The translations under genes and the position numbers were made by a program. Below, in pieces: positions 45,001 to 53,708 of a DNA stretch of 64,000 bases. This DNA is from Flavobacterium chilense (GTDB lineage Bacteria > Bacteroidota > Bacteroidia > Flavobacteriales > Flavobacteriaceae): positions 1-64,000 of the forward strand of contig NZ_LSYT01000006.1 of the NCBI RefSeq assembly GCF_001602525.1, given 5' to 3'. The notes under the pieces are model-generated. The model worked only from the letters and a program-made list of their open reading frames with translations, did no database searches and had not been told where the DNA came from. Every line of letters starts with the position of its first letter. The first letter of the stretch is position 1.

Positions 45001-45474
45001 ACGGGTGTTGTTTCTACCAATTTAACTTATAAAGGATTTAGTTTTGGTCTTTTTGTTCGTTATAGTTTTGGTGCTGACAGGTTTAATACGGCTTTATATG
45101 ATAAAGTCGAAAATATTTCTGGTAAAAGCGGTAGTACTTCTGCAGGTTATATTTTTGATAATCAGGATGTAAGGGCGCTTATAGACCGCTGGACTACTCC
45201 GGGGCAAATGGCAGAATTTAAAGCTATTAGCTTAACTAGTTCCACGCCAATATCTTCCCGCTTTATTCAAAAAGACAATTATATATCAGGAGAATCGGTT
45301 CGTTTAGGATACCGGTTAACAGACAGGGAATGGCTAAAAAGAAATGGATTAACAGGGTTGGGAATCAATGTTTTGGCGAACGAATTCTTCCGTATTTCTT
45401 CCATAAAAGCAGAACGAGGTATCGATTATCCTTTTGCAAGAACCTATTCTCTTAGTTTAAACCTATCAATTTAA
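42064..45474 (+). CDS. SusC-like TonB-dependent transducer with STN domain
   Basis: 1136 residues. The long N-terminus (MKFKLTDVLFYFRKRLIITI before the hydrophobic signal MRTFIFLFCTTIFGF) is usual for this type. A start at ATG 42124 is possible. Order: STN/secretin-like domain (about 55-115, DEVFDIIKQQTNYTFIYQE), carboxypeptidase-like domain (about 140-225), plug (from about 235), SusC signature ASTALYGARSANGVVVIE (near 340), and barrel. The STN domain contacts FecR, so substrate binding would switch on the sigma factor. The pairing with peptidase and thiol genes suggests a peptide ligand. Confidence 0.95.
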   Translation: MKFKLTDVLFYFRKRLIITIMRTFIFLFCTTIFGFSPSSVFSQNSKIVIPADKTVTVDEVFDIIKQQTNYTFIYQEDLFKKLPKVQLKKGTIRITELLKSSFPAKDFDFRFTPNNTIVINEVKEVETPENPQQSTWIEVKGVVTNQKKEPLPGVNIKANGTNTSTQTDFDGKYTITAPSEGTLFFSYVGHKIEMIPVNNRKVINVSLQEETKELGGVVINTGVTVRKKELITGAVTTFRGDELRQVSTQNIVQALKSLDPSFIVVNNNLVGSNPNVLPTIEVRGQTSLGANQVESQFKDDPNQPLFILDGFPTTLQQVVDLDINRIANITLLKDAASTALYGARSANGVVVIETNKPTQGKLQVSYVYNSAFEVADLSVYNLMNAEQKLEFERLSGAYDQGINIGLGTQYKWDQLYNKRLADVKRGVNTYWLKEPIQMGITSGHSLNLGGGSEEFRFNIAGNYKSLTGAMKGSEHNTWGYNAGLVYKKNKLSFSNTFFVSGGTNQESPYGSFETWAKTSPYYPKYNENGDITRYLDGTSLPRLATSTDVGNQAPNPLYNVFLPSYNKGNNFNFTNNFALNYDVSPHIKTTGAISISKIDRNNTVFVSPDDTQFVNNIFTEKGTYTRQEARTDKWNANIGGTYSNVFNKVHSFNYTLRASALETRNNSYTSALRGFPTGVQGNPAFAFGYEPYAKPTIYTELTRNIDLTNQINYAYDRRFLFDFTQTIAGATNFGTNKKYSPYWGVGFGWNLNNEFKMNEDIVNILKVRANIGQTGNQNLVGYASYDVYNYNTYTNVFGPGLNILQVANPNLEAQRTRDLSIGLDLAMFKNKLTATIGAYRRKTSPQIVEIDLASSTGIADYPLNVGYLTTEGLELKMNYNFVFDAKRNFIWGLGVMASSNSNKLGGFNNALSSLNDAAQKEGSLTRYYDGASTNDLWAVPSLGIDPATGQEIFLKKNGQTTFIYDKKDEVVMGNSREKLTGVVSTNLTYKGFSFGLFVRYSFGADRFNTALYDKVENISGKSGSTSAGYIFDNQDVRALIDRWTTPGQMAEFKAISLTSSTPISSRFIQKDNYISGESVRLGYRLTDREWLKRNGLTGLGINVLANEFFRISSIKAERGIDYPFARTYSLSLNLSI

Positions 45475-45484
45475 TATCGCAATC

Positions 45485-46930
45485 ATGAAACAACATTTTT
45501 ATAAAATAACATTCGTTTTGCTGTTGTCCCTTATGGCAATAAGCTGCAGCGACTTTTTAGATGTGGTACCACAGGATAAAATCCTGGAAAGTCAAACCTA
45601 TAGTAGTGAAGCCGGGATTCAAAATATACATAACGGACTATATCTTCAGCTGGCAGACAATAGGCTTTATGGACAGCAGCTTACTATGGATGCCCTAGAT
45701 ATTTTAGGGCAGCAATATGAGATGCCTTCACCGTACATTAAAAATAAAATGGCAACTTATACTTATAGTGATCCAGTAGTAAAACCAATTTTCTCTGATA
45801 TTTGGGGAAAAGCATTTACTACTGTTTTATCCTGTAATAAGTTTTTAGAAAATATTGATAAATATTCTGGTGTTATTTCCAAAGAAAAAGCAGATGAGTT
45901 AAAAGGCGAGGCAATTGCCATTCGTGCCCTGCTGCATTTTGATATGCTGCGTTTATACGGACCCATTTATAAAGTAGCTCCTGCAAATCCTTCCATTCCG
46001 TATTATGATGCAGTCTCAACCGGAAATAATCCGCTTTTGCCGGCAAATGCGGTCATTCCAAAAATAGTAGCTGATCTCGATGCTTCACTTGCCCTTTTAA
46101 AAAACGATCCTGTTCTTACTTCAGGAAAATATGATGCTTCAACAGCATTTGATGCCAACCCGTATTATTCGGCAAACAGAGGGCAACGAATGAATTATCT
46201 GGCGGTAAAATGCTTAAAAGCACGTGTACTTTTATACGCCGGAGATAAAACGGGTGCTTCAACGGTGGCAAAAGAGGTTATCGATTTTACAAAAGCAACT
46301 ACCTTTTTTCCATGGACTTCTCAGACAGCAGCCACAAATTCGACTAATCCGGATCGTACTTTTTCATCAGAGAATTTCTTCTCGATAAGCGATCTTTCTT
46401 TATATACCAAACAAAAACTGTTATTTGATGCGAGTTTGGATATGACTAAGATTTATGCTCCTCTATTAAACCGTATTACGGCTGTTTTTGAATCAAATGA
46501 CAATGATTATAGAAATTTACCCACCTGGAAAGTTCCAATTACTGGAGGAATAACCAAGAAAACTTTTTTTAAATATGAAGATGTAACAGACAAAACTAAA
46601 AACTTTCGTTTCCAGATTCCAATGTTTAAACTTTCAGAAATGTATCTAATTGCAGCAGAAACTGCAGCAGTTCCGGCTGATGGCATTGCTTTTTTGAATA
46701 CGTTACGTTTCAATAGGGGCTTAACGAATTTAGCAGCTACAGCAGTAGTGGCTACAGAAGTAACCAAAGAATATAAAAAAGAGTTTATAGGCGAAGGACA
46801 GTTGTTTTTTTATTACAAAAGAACCAATACAACAGCAATCCCTAACGGTTCTGCTACATCAGGAAACATTGCCATGGGACCGGTTCAATATGTGGTGCCA
46901 CTGCCGGACTCTGAAATTAATTTTCAATAA
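45485..46930 (+). CDS. SusD/RagB-family lipoprotein (second locus)
   Basis: 481 residues. Lipobox AISCSDFLDVVPQDKIL (Cys near 21), helical SusD core with GEAIAIRALLHFDMLRLYG (about 138-158) and the C-terminal KEFIGEGQLFFYYKR block that matches the RHELxGEGxRWYDLxR position of the family. It starts 10 bp after SusC. It is the surface partner of that transporter; the ligand is unknown. Confidence 0.93.
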   Translation: MKQHFYKITFVLLLSLMAISCSDFLDVVPQDKILESQTYSSEAGIQNIHNGLYLQLADNRLYGQQLTMDALDILGQQYEMPSPYIKNKMATYTYSDPVVKPIFSDIWGKAFTTVLSCNKFLENIDKYSGVISKEKADELKGEAIAIRALLHFDMLRLYGPIYKVAPANPSIPYYDAVSTGNNPLLPANAVIPKIVADLDASLALLKNDPVLTSGKYDASTAFDANPYYSANRGQRMNYLAVKCLKARVLLYAGDKTGASTVAKEVIDFTKATTFFPWTSQTAATNSTNPDRTFSSENFFSISDLSLYTKQKLLFDASLDMTKIYAPLLNRITAVFESNDNDYRNLPTWKVPITGGITKKTFFKYEDVTDKTKNFRFQIPMFKLSEMYLIAAETAAVPADGIAFLNTLRFNRGLTNLAATAVVATEVTKEYKKEFIGEGQLFFYYKRTNTTAIPNGSATSGNIAMGPVQYVVPLPDSEINFQ

Positions 46931-46947
46931 TTTAATACAGTAAAAAG

Positions 46948-47724
46948 ATGAAAAAAATATTGATTTTAAGCATTGTTCTTTTATCCTTTTTAGGAGTTAC
47001 ATCGTGCAGTCAGGAAGAAATAAAAACATATAGTGGTACTGATAATGTTTATTTTTCGCCGGCAGTTTTTCCTTATGTGATGAATGGAAATTATAGCATT
47101 ACGACTGATAGTACCGGAGTTAGTTTTGGTTTTGACAATGCTGCCATTGACAAAAAGACCTATCTGATCCCCATACGGGTTCAGGGGAAATTAAGTGATA
47201 TAGACAGAAAAGTAAAAGTTACTGTAGATCCTTCGAGCACAGCTATTGAAGGGACTGATTTTTCTTTACCCAAAAATATCATGATACGTGCCGGGAAAGC
47301 AGTAGATACTATTGCAGTGACGCTTTACAGAACATCAGCTTTAAAGCTTAAAAGAGTAACTATGGTATTAAATCTGGAAGAAAATGAATTTTTTACTACA
47401 AAAATGCAGAGTACCGTTACCAATGTTTTAACGAATAAAACAATGAGTTATACTCGTTTTAAATTGTCTTTTGATGATCAATTAAATACTCCCAAAGGCT
47501 GGTATGTGTATTTTACCGGACCATTTACGGCTAAAAAGTTTTTATTGATGTGTGATTTACTGCACCTGGATCCAGTCATGTTCGATGCCCCTTTTGGCTC
47601 TCCGGGCATAGGATCAGCGGACTATCTATATTATAACACTTTTATGAAAAGATATTTAGCAGATCAAAAAGCATCGGGCAATACCATTTATGAAGATGAT
47701 GGAACAGAAATGGTTTTCCCTTAA
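46948..47724 (+). CDS. DUF4843-type lipoprotein
   Basis: 258 residues, lipobox GVTSCSQEE. The order of conserved stretches is as in DUF4843 proteins: VYFSPAVFPYV near the start, IPIRVQGKLSDIDRKVKVTVD, STAIEGTDFSLPKNIMIRAGKAVDTIAVTLYRTSALK (a Calx-beta-like strand pattern), and a C-terminal alpha/beta part. It is probably a surface-exposed accessory of the SusCD pair. The function is unknown. Confidence 0.8.
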   Translation: MKKILILSIVLLSFLGVTSCSQEEIKTYSGTDNVYFSPAVFPYVMNGNYSITTDSTGVSFGFDNAAIDKKTYLIPIRVQGKLSDIDRKVKVTVDPSSTAIEGTDFSLPKNIMIRAGKAVDTIAVTLYRTSALKLKRVTMVLNLEENEFFTTKMQSTVTNVLTNKTMSYTRFKLSFDDQLNTPKGWYVYFTGPFTAKKFLLMCDLLHLDPVMFDAPFGSPGIGSADYLYYNTFMKRYLADQKASGNTIYEDDGTEMVFP

Positions 47725-47766
47725 AACTAAAAATCATTTTATTTTAATTTAAAAACCAAAATTACT

Positions 47767-49260
47767 ATGTTAAAAAATATAAAGACAAAAATAGTATTGC
47801 TTACGCTGCTTTTGTTAATTGTGAGCTGTGCAGATGATCTGGGTAATTATAATTATACAGCCATAAATGAACTTAAGGTAACGGGTATAGAAAAAAAATA
47901 TACCGTTTACAACGGAGACCATTTTAAAATAACCCCGAATTTAAACCCAACGAAGGATGATGGAACTGATCCTAATCGTTACACCTATCAATGGATAGCA
48001 TATGATCGCACTAAAGCTTCTACAGAAGCAAAAACAGTGCTTGCAAAAACAAAAGACCTTGATATTGATGTAAAACTGGCACCAACAGAATATGCAATCT
48101 ATTATTTTATTAAGGACAACGTTACCGGAGTAACCTGGCAGCAGGAAATATTTACGTTAACTGTAGTATCCTCTATTTATGAAGGCTGGCTGGTATTGGG
48201 TGATGTGGATGGAAAAGCCAGACTGGATATGGTTTCGATACTCCCAAATGTTACGGAACCGCGTATCATAACAGATGTGTTAGCAAAAACAGGCTCAGAT
48301 TTGAAATTAAGCGGTAAAGCAGTAAGCGTAAATTGTTCTAAAAACCCAATATCAAGCCCATTGCTGTATGGGATTTATGTGACAGCTTCAGAATCCGGAA
48401 CATCCAGGATTGATCCGGATTCGTTTGCATGGACGCTCTCTCAAAATATTGCGTACGAAATACTGGATAACAGTTTTCCAAGCAATTTTGGGGTCGATTT
48501 TATGAAAACATATAACATTTTAGATGAAAACCTTATTTACAGTAAAGGAAATATCTATTATTACAATAGAATTCAGCTAATTCGATATTCTTTACCACAG
48601 AATAAAGTCGATACAGAAACCAAGACTTTTTATGCTGCCCCTTTTATTGCTGAAAATCAATTATCATTTGGATCTCCGGTATTTTACGATCAGAATGGCC
48701 GTCGTTTTTTACGTTATGGCTGTGTTAGCAGCACTTGTTCAAAAATGCCGGATGCTGTTGGTACAGGAGCTGTATTAGACTGGAACAATACCAACAGTGA
48801 TTTGGTTTATATGACTACATCAAATTTCAATGGAATGGAAAATTTTGCAGTGCTGAAAGATATAACTACAGGTAAATATAATCTGCTTCGATTTAATAAA
48901 GGTTTTGTTCAAACCTATTACAAAGCAATTCTAAATGCTCCTGATTTTGATAAGGCAAAACTTTTTGCTGTAAGCCCTGATGCGGGATATTTATTCTACA
49001 CAGTAGGTAATAAAGTGTATGAATATGACAGTGGAACACAATCAGCAAAACTGATGCTGGATAAAGGTACGGATGAAATTACCTATATCGGTTTTCATTC
49101 TACTGCAAAATCATTTGCTAATAAATTGGTTGTAGGGAGTTATGGCTCAGAGGATAAGTTAGAGTTATACACCGTTCCACCGGTAAATGGGGACCTGATT
49201 TTAACAAACTCATATTCCGGTTTATCTAAAATCGTTAGTGTAGCGTATAGAGCGCGATAA
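47767..49260 (+). CDS. PKD-like family lipoprotein
   Basis: 497 residues, lipobox IVSCADDLGNYNY (Cys near 21), an N-terminal Ig/PKD-like domain (about 35-145, ITPNLNPTKDDGTDPNRYTYQW) followed by a longer beta-rich domain that looks like repeated propeller blades (YEGWLVLGDVDGKARLDMVSI; VFYDQNGRRFLRYG; LFAVSPDAGYLFYTVGNKVYEYD). Commonly found after DUF4843 genes in such loci. It probably contributes to ligand capture at the cell surface. Confidence 0.8.
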   Translation: MLKNIKTKIVLLTLLLLIVSCADDLGNYNYTAINELKVTGIEKKYTVYNGDHFKITPNLNPTKDDGTDPNRYTYQWIAYDRTKASTEAKTVLAKTKDLDIDVKLAPTEYAIYYFIKDNVTGVTWQQEIFTLTVVSSIYEGWLVLGDVDGKARLDMVSILPNVTEPRIITDVLAKTGSDLKLSGKAVSVNCSKNPISSPLLYGIYVTASESGTSRIDPDSFAWTLSQNIAYEILDNSFPSNFGVDFMKTYNILDENLIYSKGNIYYYNRIQLIRYSLPQNKVDTETKTFYAAPFIAENQLSFGSPVFYDQNGRRFLRYGCVSSTCSKMPDAVGTGAVLDWNNTNSDLVYMTTSNFNGMENFAVLKDITTGKYNLLRFNKGFVQTYYKAILNAPDFDKAKLFAVSPDAGYLFYTVGNKVYEYDSGTQSAKLMLDKGTDEITYIGFHSTAKSFANKLVVGSYGSEDKLELYTVPPVNGDLILTNSYSGLSKIVSVAYRAR

Positions 49261-49274
49261 TTAATAGCATAGAA

Positions 49275-49308
49275 AAGACGAATGAATTTTGATTATTCAT
49301 TCGTCTTT
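49275..49308 (+). terminator. Hairpin between the PKD-like and TlpA genes
   Basis: AAGACGAATGAAT and ATTCATTCGTCTT, a perfect 13-bp stem with a 7-nt loop, followed by only TTTAA. It divides the surface proteins from the thiol and peptidase genes and may lower their expression. Confidence 0.7.
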
Positions 49309-49345
49309 AAAACAGAAAATAATTAGAAACAAACAAAACAATACA

Positions 49346-50734
49346 ATGAAAAAACAAAGTGTATATGTCATTTTAGCAATTTTCCTGATGACCCAATTAG
49401 GATTTGCTGCAACTGCAGCAGATTATGCTTTAATTAGTGGAACTATTTCGATTCCTGAAGTCTCAATTAAAGAAATTACAATATATAAGGCTGAAGATGG
49501 AAAACCTGTAGTGGCAGCCACTACAAAAACAAGTGCTTCAGGCGAGTTTGGTTTTATGCTGCCCATTACAACGCCGGGGTTTTATTATATAGATTACGGA
49601 CAGTATAAAAAAAGAGGGCAATTGCTTCGGTTTTATTTAGAGCCTAAACTGGATATCAGCCTTGCTATTACAGAAAAAAAATATGTTTTATCAGGTAAAA
49701 ATATCGGGCAAAATGCCTTAGTTCAAAAAGCAAATGAAATTTATAATGATTTTGCCGCTTTTAATGCGTTGGGTAAAAATATAACTTATAAAGATTTTTA
49801 CCCTTTTATTGATGGTGGTCTGGCAAAAGCTGAAACGTTTAAAAAAACGATTAACACAAAAGACCAGACTTTTAATAAATTATTAAAACTAGCCGTTACA
49901 ACCGATGTTCAAGATCAGAGTTATGTGTTTTTTATGATGCCCAGATCAGTACATCCCGAAAAAGACAACCGCCCCGCAGTAATGCAACAATGGAAAACGG
50001 ATATCAAATTTACAGATCCGGATCTTTTAAAATTGGCGAATGGCGTTGGATTTATGAGTGATTATTTTATGTATATGAGAATGTTTGGAGATAAAGAAAC
50101 AGATCGTTTAGAGTATCTTCCGGAAGCCATTACAGGAATTTCTGATCCAGCCTTAAAAGATGCTTATCTTCGTGATGGTATTGAAAGATCTGGTTTTAGA
50201 ACTGAAGAATACGAAAAAGTTGCCCCAAAAATAAGACCCTATTTAATCTCTGAGGCTAGCAAAGCTTTTTTGGTAGAATATGAAAAAAAGCTGCATAAAA
50301 ATGTAGGTCAGAAAGGTTTTGAATTTACCTATAAAGACGTTAATGATAAAGCGGTTTCATTCTCAGATTTTAAAGGGAAATATATCTATGTCGATTTATG
50401 GGCAACCTGGTGTGGTCCATGCAAGCATGAAATTCCGCATATGAAAAAACTGGAAGAAGATTATCATACTAAAAATATTGTTTTTATAAGTTTGTCTTTA
50501 GATAAAATGAAAGACCTTCAGAAGTGGAAAGATTTTGTAAAAACAGAAGACCTAAAAGGCATTCAGTTAATGGCAGACAAAGATTTTGAGTCAGACATTG
50601 CTAAAAATTATGATGTAAGATCAATTCCTCGATTTTTATTGTTTGATAAAGAAGGAAAAATTATAAATACAGACGCCATGCGTCCTTCTGAGCCTGAATT
50701 AAGAGAAGAATTAGATAAATTATTAAAAGTATAA
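49346..50734 (+). CDS. TlpA-type thioredoxin-like protein
   Basis: 462 residues from the ATG at 49346, giving the signal peptide MKKQSVYVILAIFLMTQLGF. An upstream ATG at 49289 lies in the terminator hairpin. The N-terminal part (about 30-130) is a beta-rich DUF4369-like domain, then a helical linker, then a thioredoxin fold (from about 325) with VDLWATWCGPCKHEIPHMK; the redox pair is C356/C359. It probably reduces or isomerises disulfides in the periplasm, fed by the DsbD-like protein at 53709. Confidence 0.9.
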   Translation: MKKQSVYVILAIFLMTQLGFAATAADYALISGTISIPEVSIKEITIYKAEDGKPVVAATTKTSASGEFGFMLPITTPGFYYIDYGQYKKRGQLLRFYLEPKLDISLAITEKKYVLSGKNIGQNALVQKANEIYNDFAAFNALGKNITYKDFYPFIDGGLAKAETFKKTINTKDQTFNKLLKLAVTTDVQDQSYVFFMMPRSVHPEKDNRPAVMQQWKTDIKFTDPDLLKLANGVGFMSDYFMYMRMFGDKETDRLEYLPEAITGISDPALKDAYLRDGIERSGFRTEEYEKVAPKIRPYLISEASKAFLVEYEKKLHKNVGQKGFEFTYKDVNDKAVSFSDFKGKYIYVDLWATWCGPCKHEIPHMKKLEEDYHTKNIVFISLSLDKMKDLQKWKDFVKTEDLKGIQLMADKDFESDIAKNYDVRSIPRFLLFDKEGKIINTDAMRPSEPELREELDKLLKV

Positions 50735-50746
50735 TTATAGACTAAT

Positions 50747-53566
50747 ATGTTTTATAAACAAAAATCATTACTCGCTTTTTTACTTCTAATTGCAAATGTT
50801 TTTTTAATCCAGGCGCAAAGTTTCAGGGCAAATGATCCAATTGCTGTCAACCAAACCATAAAAAAGGGTGTTTTGCCCAATGGTATGACCTATTACATTT
50901 ATCCAACAACCGTCAATAAAAACACGGCGAGTTATTATATTATTCAAAATGTAGGTTCCATTTTAGAAAACGACCAGCAAAAAGGACTGGCGCATTTTCT
51001 GGAACATATGGCGTTTAACGGAACCAAAAATTTTGAAGGAAAAGGGATCCTGAATACCATGCAGAAACAGGGAGCCGTTTTTGGAAAAAACATTAATGCC
51101 TATACCAGTTTTGATGAAACGGTATACAATATGGATAATATCCCGTCAAAAGACAGCGGTGTTATCGATACCTGTTTGTTGGTTTTACATGACTGGTCTA
51201 ATTTTTTGTCTTTGACCAATGAAGAAATTGATGCAGAACGTGGTGTTATTACAGAAGAATGGAGAACCAGACAAGATGCAAGACAACGAATTTCAAATCA
51301 GCAGATGCCTTTTATTTTCAACAATACGCCATATGCCGAACGTGTACCTATTGGAGACATGGATATTGTGAAAAACTTTAAATACCAGGCGTTAAAAGAT
51401 TTTTACAAAGATTGGTACCGTCCGGACTTACAGGCAATCGCCATAGTTGGAGATATCAATGCTGCCGAAATTGAAACAAAAATCAAAAAGCTTTTTGCAG
51501 ATATTCCCGCACCTAAAAATCCGAAGAAACGTTTTGAAGTTGCCATTCCAGACAACAATACTGCTACTTTTAAGCTGGCTTTAGACAAAGAAATTTCGAC
51601 TGCCAATATCAATTATATGATTCGTCATACAGCCGAAAAACCAACCGGAACTTTTGCAGATCTGGAAAAATCAACACAACGTGATGTTGCCTTTTCACTG
51701 ATCAATAATCGTTTGTCTGAAATGGCACAAAAACAGGAATGTCCTTTTAAAGGCGCACAAACAGGGTATCAAAACCTTAGCCGTTTAAATGATGTTTTAT
51801 TTATAGGTATTGCGCCAAAACCGGATAAACAACAAGAAGCTTTTAAAGCTGTAATGAACGAATGGGTTCGTGCCTGCAAATTTGGATTCTCAAAAGGAGA
51901 AATAGAAAGAGCAGTGGCTGAAAATATTTCAGGTTATGAAAATTATCTGGAAAAGATAAATGAGATACCACATAGAAGAATCATCTCAATGGTAAAAGAC
52001 GATTACCTGAAACACGAAGTAATCAGTGATCCAAAAGCAGAGTTTGAAATGCTAAAAGCAATTTTGAACCATCTTGATACCAAAATACTTCAGGAGCAGT
52101 TAAATAAATTATACACACCTCAAAATCGTGTCGTAACCGTAACAGGAGTTGAGAATGAAAATAACCTGACCCAGGAACAGGCATTTGATATTATTAAAAA
52201 AGCAGAGAATGACAGCACTTTAGAGCCTTATGTAGATTCGTTTGCAGGGAAATCTCTTTTGGGCGATGTTGTGATAAAACCCGGCAAAATCGTATCAGAG
52301 AAAAAAGAAACAGAAATCGATGCCGTTACCTATGTATTAAGTAATGGTGTAAAAGTGCACTATAAATTTGCAGATAAAAACAAAAAAGAAGTTAAGCTAA
52401 GAGCCGAAAGCTATGGCGGAACATCATTGTATGAACCCAAAGATATTCCTTCTGTAAGCCGTACCACAACTCTGGCGATGATGTCAGGAATTGGTTCTTT
52501 GTCTGCTACAGACTTAGAAAAAGTAATGACAGGAAAAATCGCTGGTTGCGCTGTAGATATTGACAATTTTACCGAATCAGTTTCAGGATCTTCTAACATA
52601 AAAGATATTGAAAGCATGATACAGCTGGTTCACCTGCGTTTTGTACAACCACGATTTGATGCCGATATGTTTGCTTTGTTAAAACAACGATTAGAAAACG
52701 GGCTTAAAAACAAAGACAAAGACATTCGCTCTAAAATGGGGGACAGCTTAACCGTTGCAGTGTACGGAAAAGACAATCCTAAAATCAGAATGATGAATCA
52801 GCAATATATAGACGATTTGTCTTTTGATAAAATGAAATCAATTTATAAAGATCGTTTTTCAGACGTTTCAAATTTTGAATTCTATATTGTTGGAGATGTA
52901 ACGCCGGATGTTTTAAAACCACTTTTAGAAAAATACATCGCCAGTATTGACGGTATCAAACGTCAGGAAAAATACAAAGACAATACGGTCGAATGGAAAT
53001 CGAATAAAATCAGTAAAGATGTTTTCCTGAAAATGGAAACACCAAAAAGCTCCGTTCGAATCAGATTTCAGGATGGATATGCCTATTCGCAGAAAAACAG
53101 AATTCTGGCTTCCTTTTTTGGCGACATCCTGACTTTGAGATATACAGAAAGTTTACGTGAAAAAGAAGGCGGAACATACGGAGCCCAGGTAAACGCAAGT
53201 TTGGATAAACTGCCAAAACCTACAGTCTCACTTACTATAGCCTTTGACTGCGATGCCAATAGAGTAGAAGCGTTATTGCCTATTGTTTACGAGGAAATTG
53301 AAAATATCAAACAAGGAAAAATAGTAAAGGAAGATCTGGAGAAAACCAGAAAAAGCTATATAAAATCCAGAACCGACAGTAAAGATTTTAATAGTTATAG
53401 CATGAATATGATCTACAATTATTTTACAAATAATTTCAATATGGATGATCCTAAAAACTATACCGACATTGTCAATAAAATTACAGAAAAGGATATTCAG
53501 GATTTTGCCAATTCTTTCTTGTCAAAAGCCAAAACCTATAAAATAGTCTACAAACCTTTAAAGTAA
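50747..53566 (+). CDS. M16-family zinc metallopeptidase (insulinase/pitrilysin type)
   Basis: 939 residues with signal peptide ending FLIQA. The inverted zinc motif HFLEH (residues 83-87) within GLAHFLEHMAFNGTKNFEGKG and the downstream Glu-rich helix (EIDAERGVITEEW) are those of active M16 proteases. The second half repeats the fold without the metal motif (ends with the RIRFQDGYAYSQ and LREKEGGTYGAQVNAS substrate-clamp block). It is probably periplasmic and cuts imported peptides. It follows TlpA by 12 bp. Confidence 0.95.
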   Translation: MFYKQKSLLAFLLLIANVFLIQAQSFRANDPIAVNQTIKKGVLPNGMTYYIYPTTVNKNTASYYIIQNVGSILENDQQKGLAHFLEHMAFNGTKNFEGKGILNTMQKQGAVFGKNINAYTSFDETVYNMDNIPSKDSGVIDTCLLVLHDWSNFLSLTNEEIDAERGVITEEWRTRQDARQRISNQQMPFIFNNTPYAERVPIGDMDIVKNFKYQALKDFYKDWYRPDLQAIAIVGDINAAEIETKIKKLFADIPAPKNPKKRFEVAIPDNNTATFKLALDKEISTANINYMIRHTAEKPTGTFADLEKSTQRDVAFSLINNRLSEMAQKQECPFKGAQTGYQNLSRLNDVLFIGIAPKPDKQQEAFKAVMNEWVRACKFGFSKGEIERAVAENISGYENYLEKINEIPHRRIISMVKDDYLKHEVISDPKAEFEMLKAILNHLDTKILQEQLNKLYTPQNRVVTVTGVENENNLTQEQAFDIIKKAENDSTLEPYVDSFAGKSLLGDVVIKPGKIVSEKKETEIDAVTYVLSNGVKVHYKFADKNKKEVKLRAESYGGTSLYEPKDIPSVSRTTTLAMMSGIGSLSATDLEKVMTGKIAGCAVDIDNFTESVSGSSNIKDIESMIQLVHLRFVQPRFDADMFALLKQRLENGLKNKDKDIRSKMGDSLTVAVYGKDNPKIRMMNQQYIDDLSFDKMKSIYKDRFSDVSNFEFYIVGDVTPDVLKPLLEKYIASIDGIKRQEKYKDNTVEWKSNKISKDVFLKMETPKSSVRIRFQDGYAYSQKNRILASFFGDILTLRYTESLREKEGGTYGAQVNASLDKLPKPTVSLTIAFDCDANRVEALLPIVYEEIENIKQGKIVKEDLEKTRKSYIKSRTDSKDFNSYSMNMIYNYFTNNFNMDDPKNYTDIVNKITEKDIQDFANSFLSKAKTYKIVYKPLK

Positions 53567-53666
53567 ATCTTTCTGATAAGTTTTATCTAAAGAGTTTGAT
53601 TTATATCCCTATAGATTTATTATTTTGAGTTAGTATGCAAATGTAATCTCAATAGCGGATTATTTT

Positions 53667-53701
53667 GAGGGTTGTTTCTTGCTATTCAACCCTCTTTTTT
53701 T
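53667..53701 (+). terminator. Terminator after the M16 gene
   Basis: GAGGGTTG and CAACCCTC, loop of 12, then seven T. The T run ends eight bases before the ATG of the DsbD-like gene, so read-through is needed for that gene unless it has its own promoter. Confidence 0.85.
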
Positions 53702-53708
53702 AAAAAAA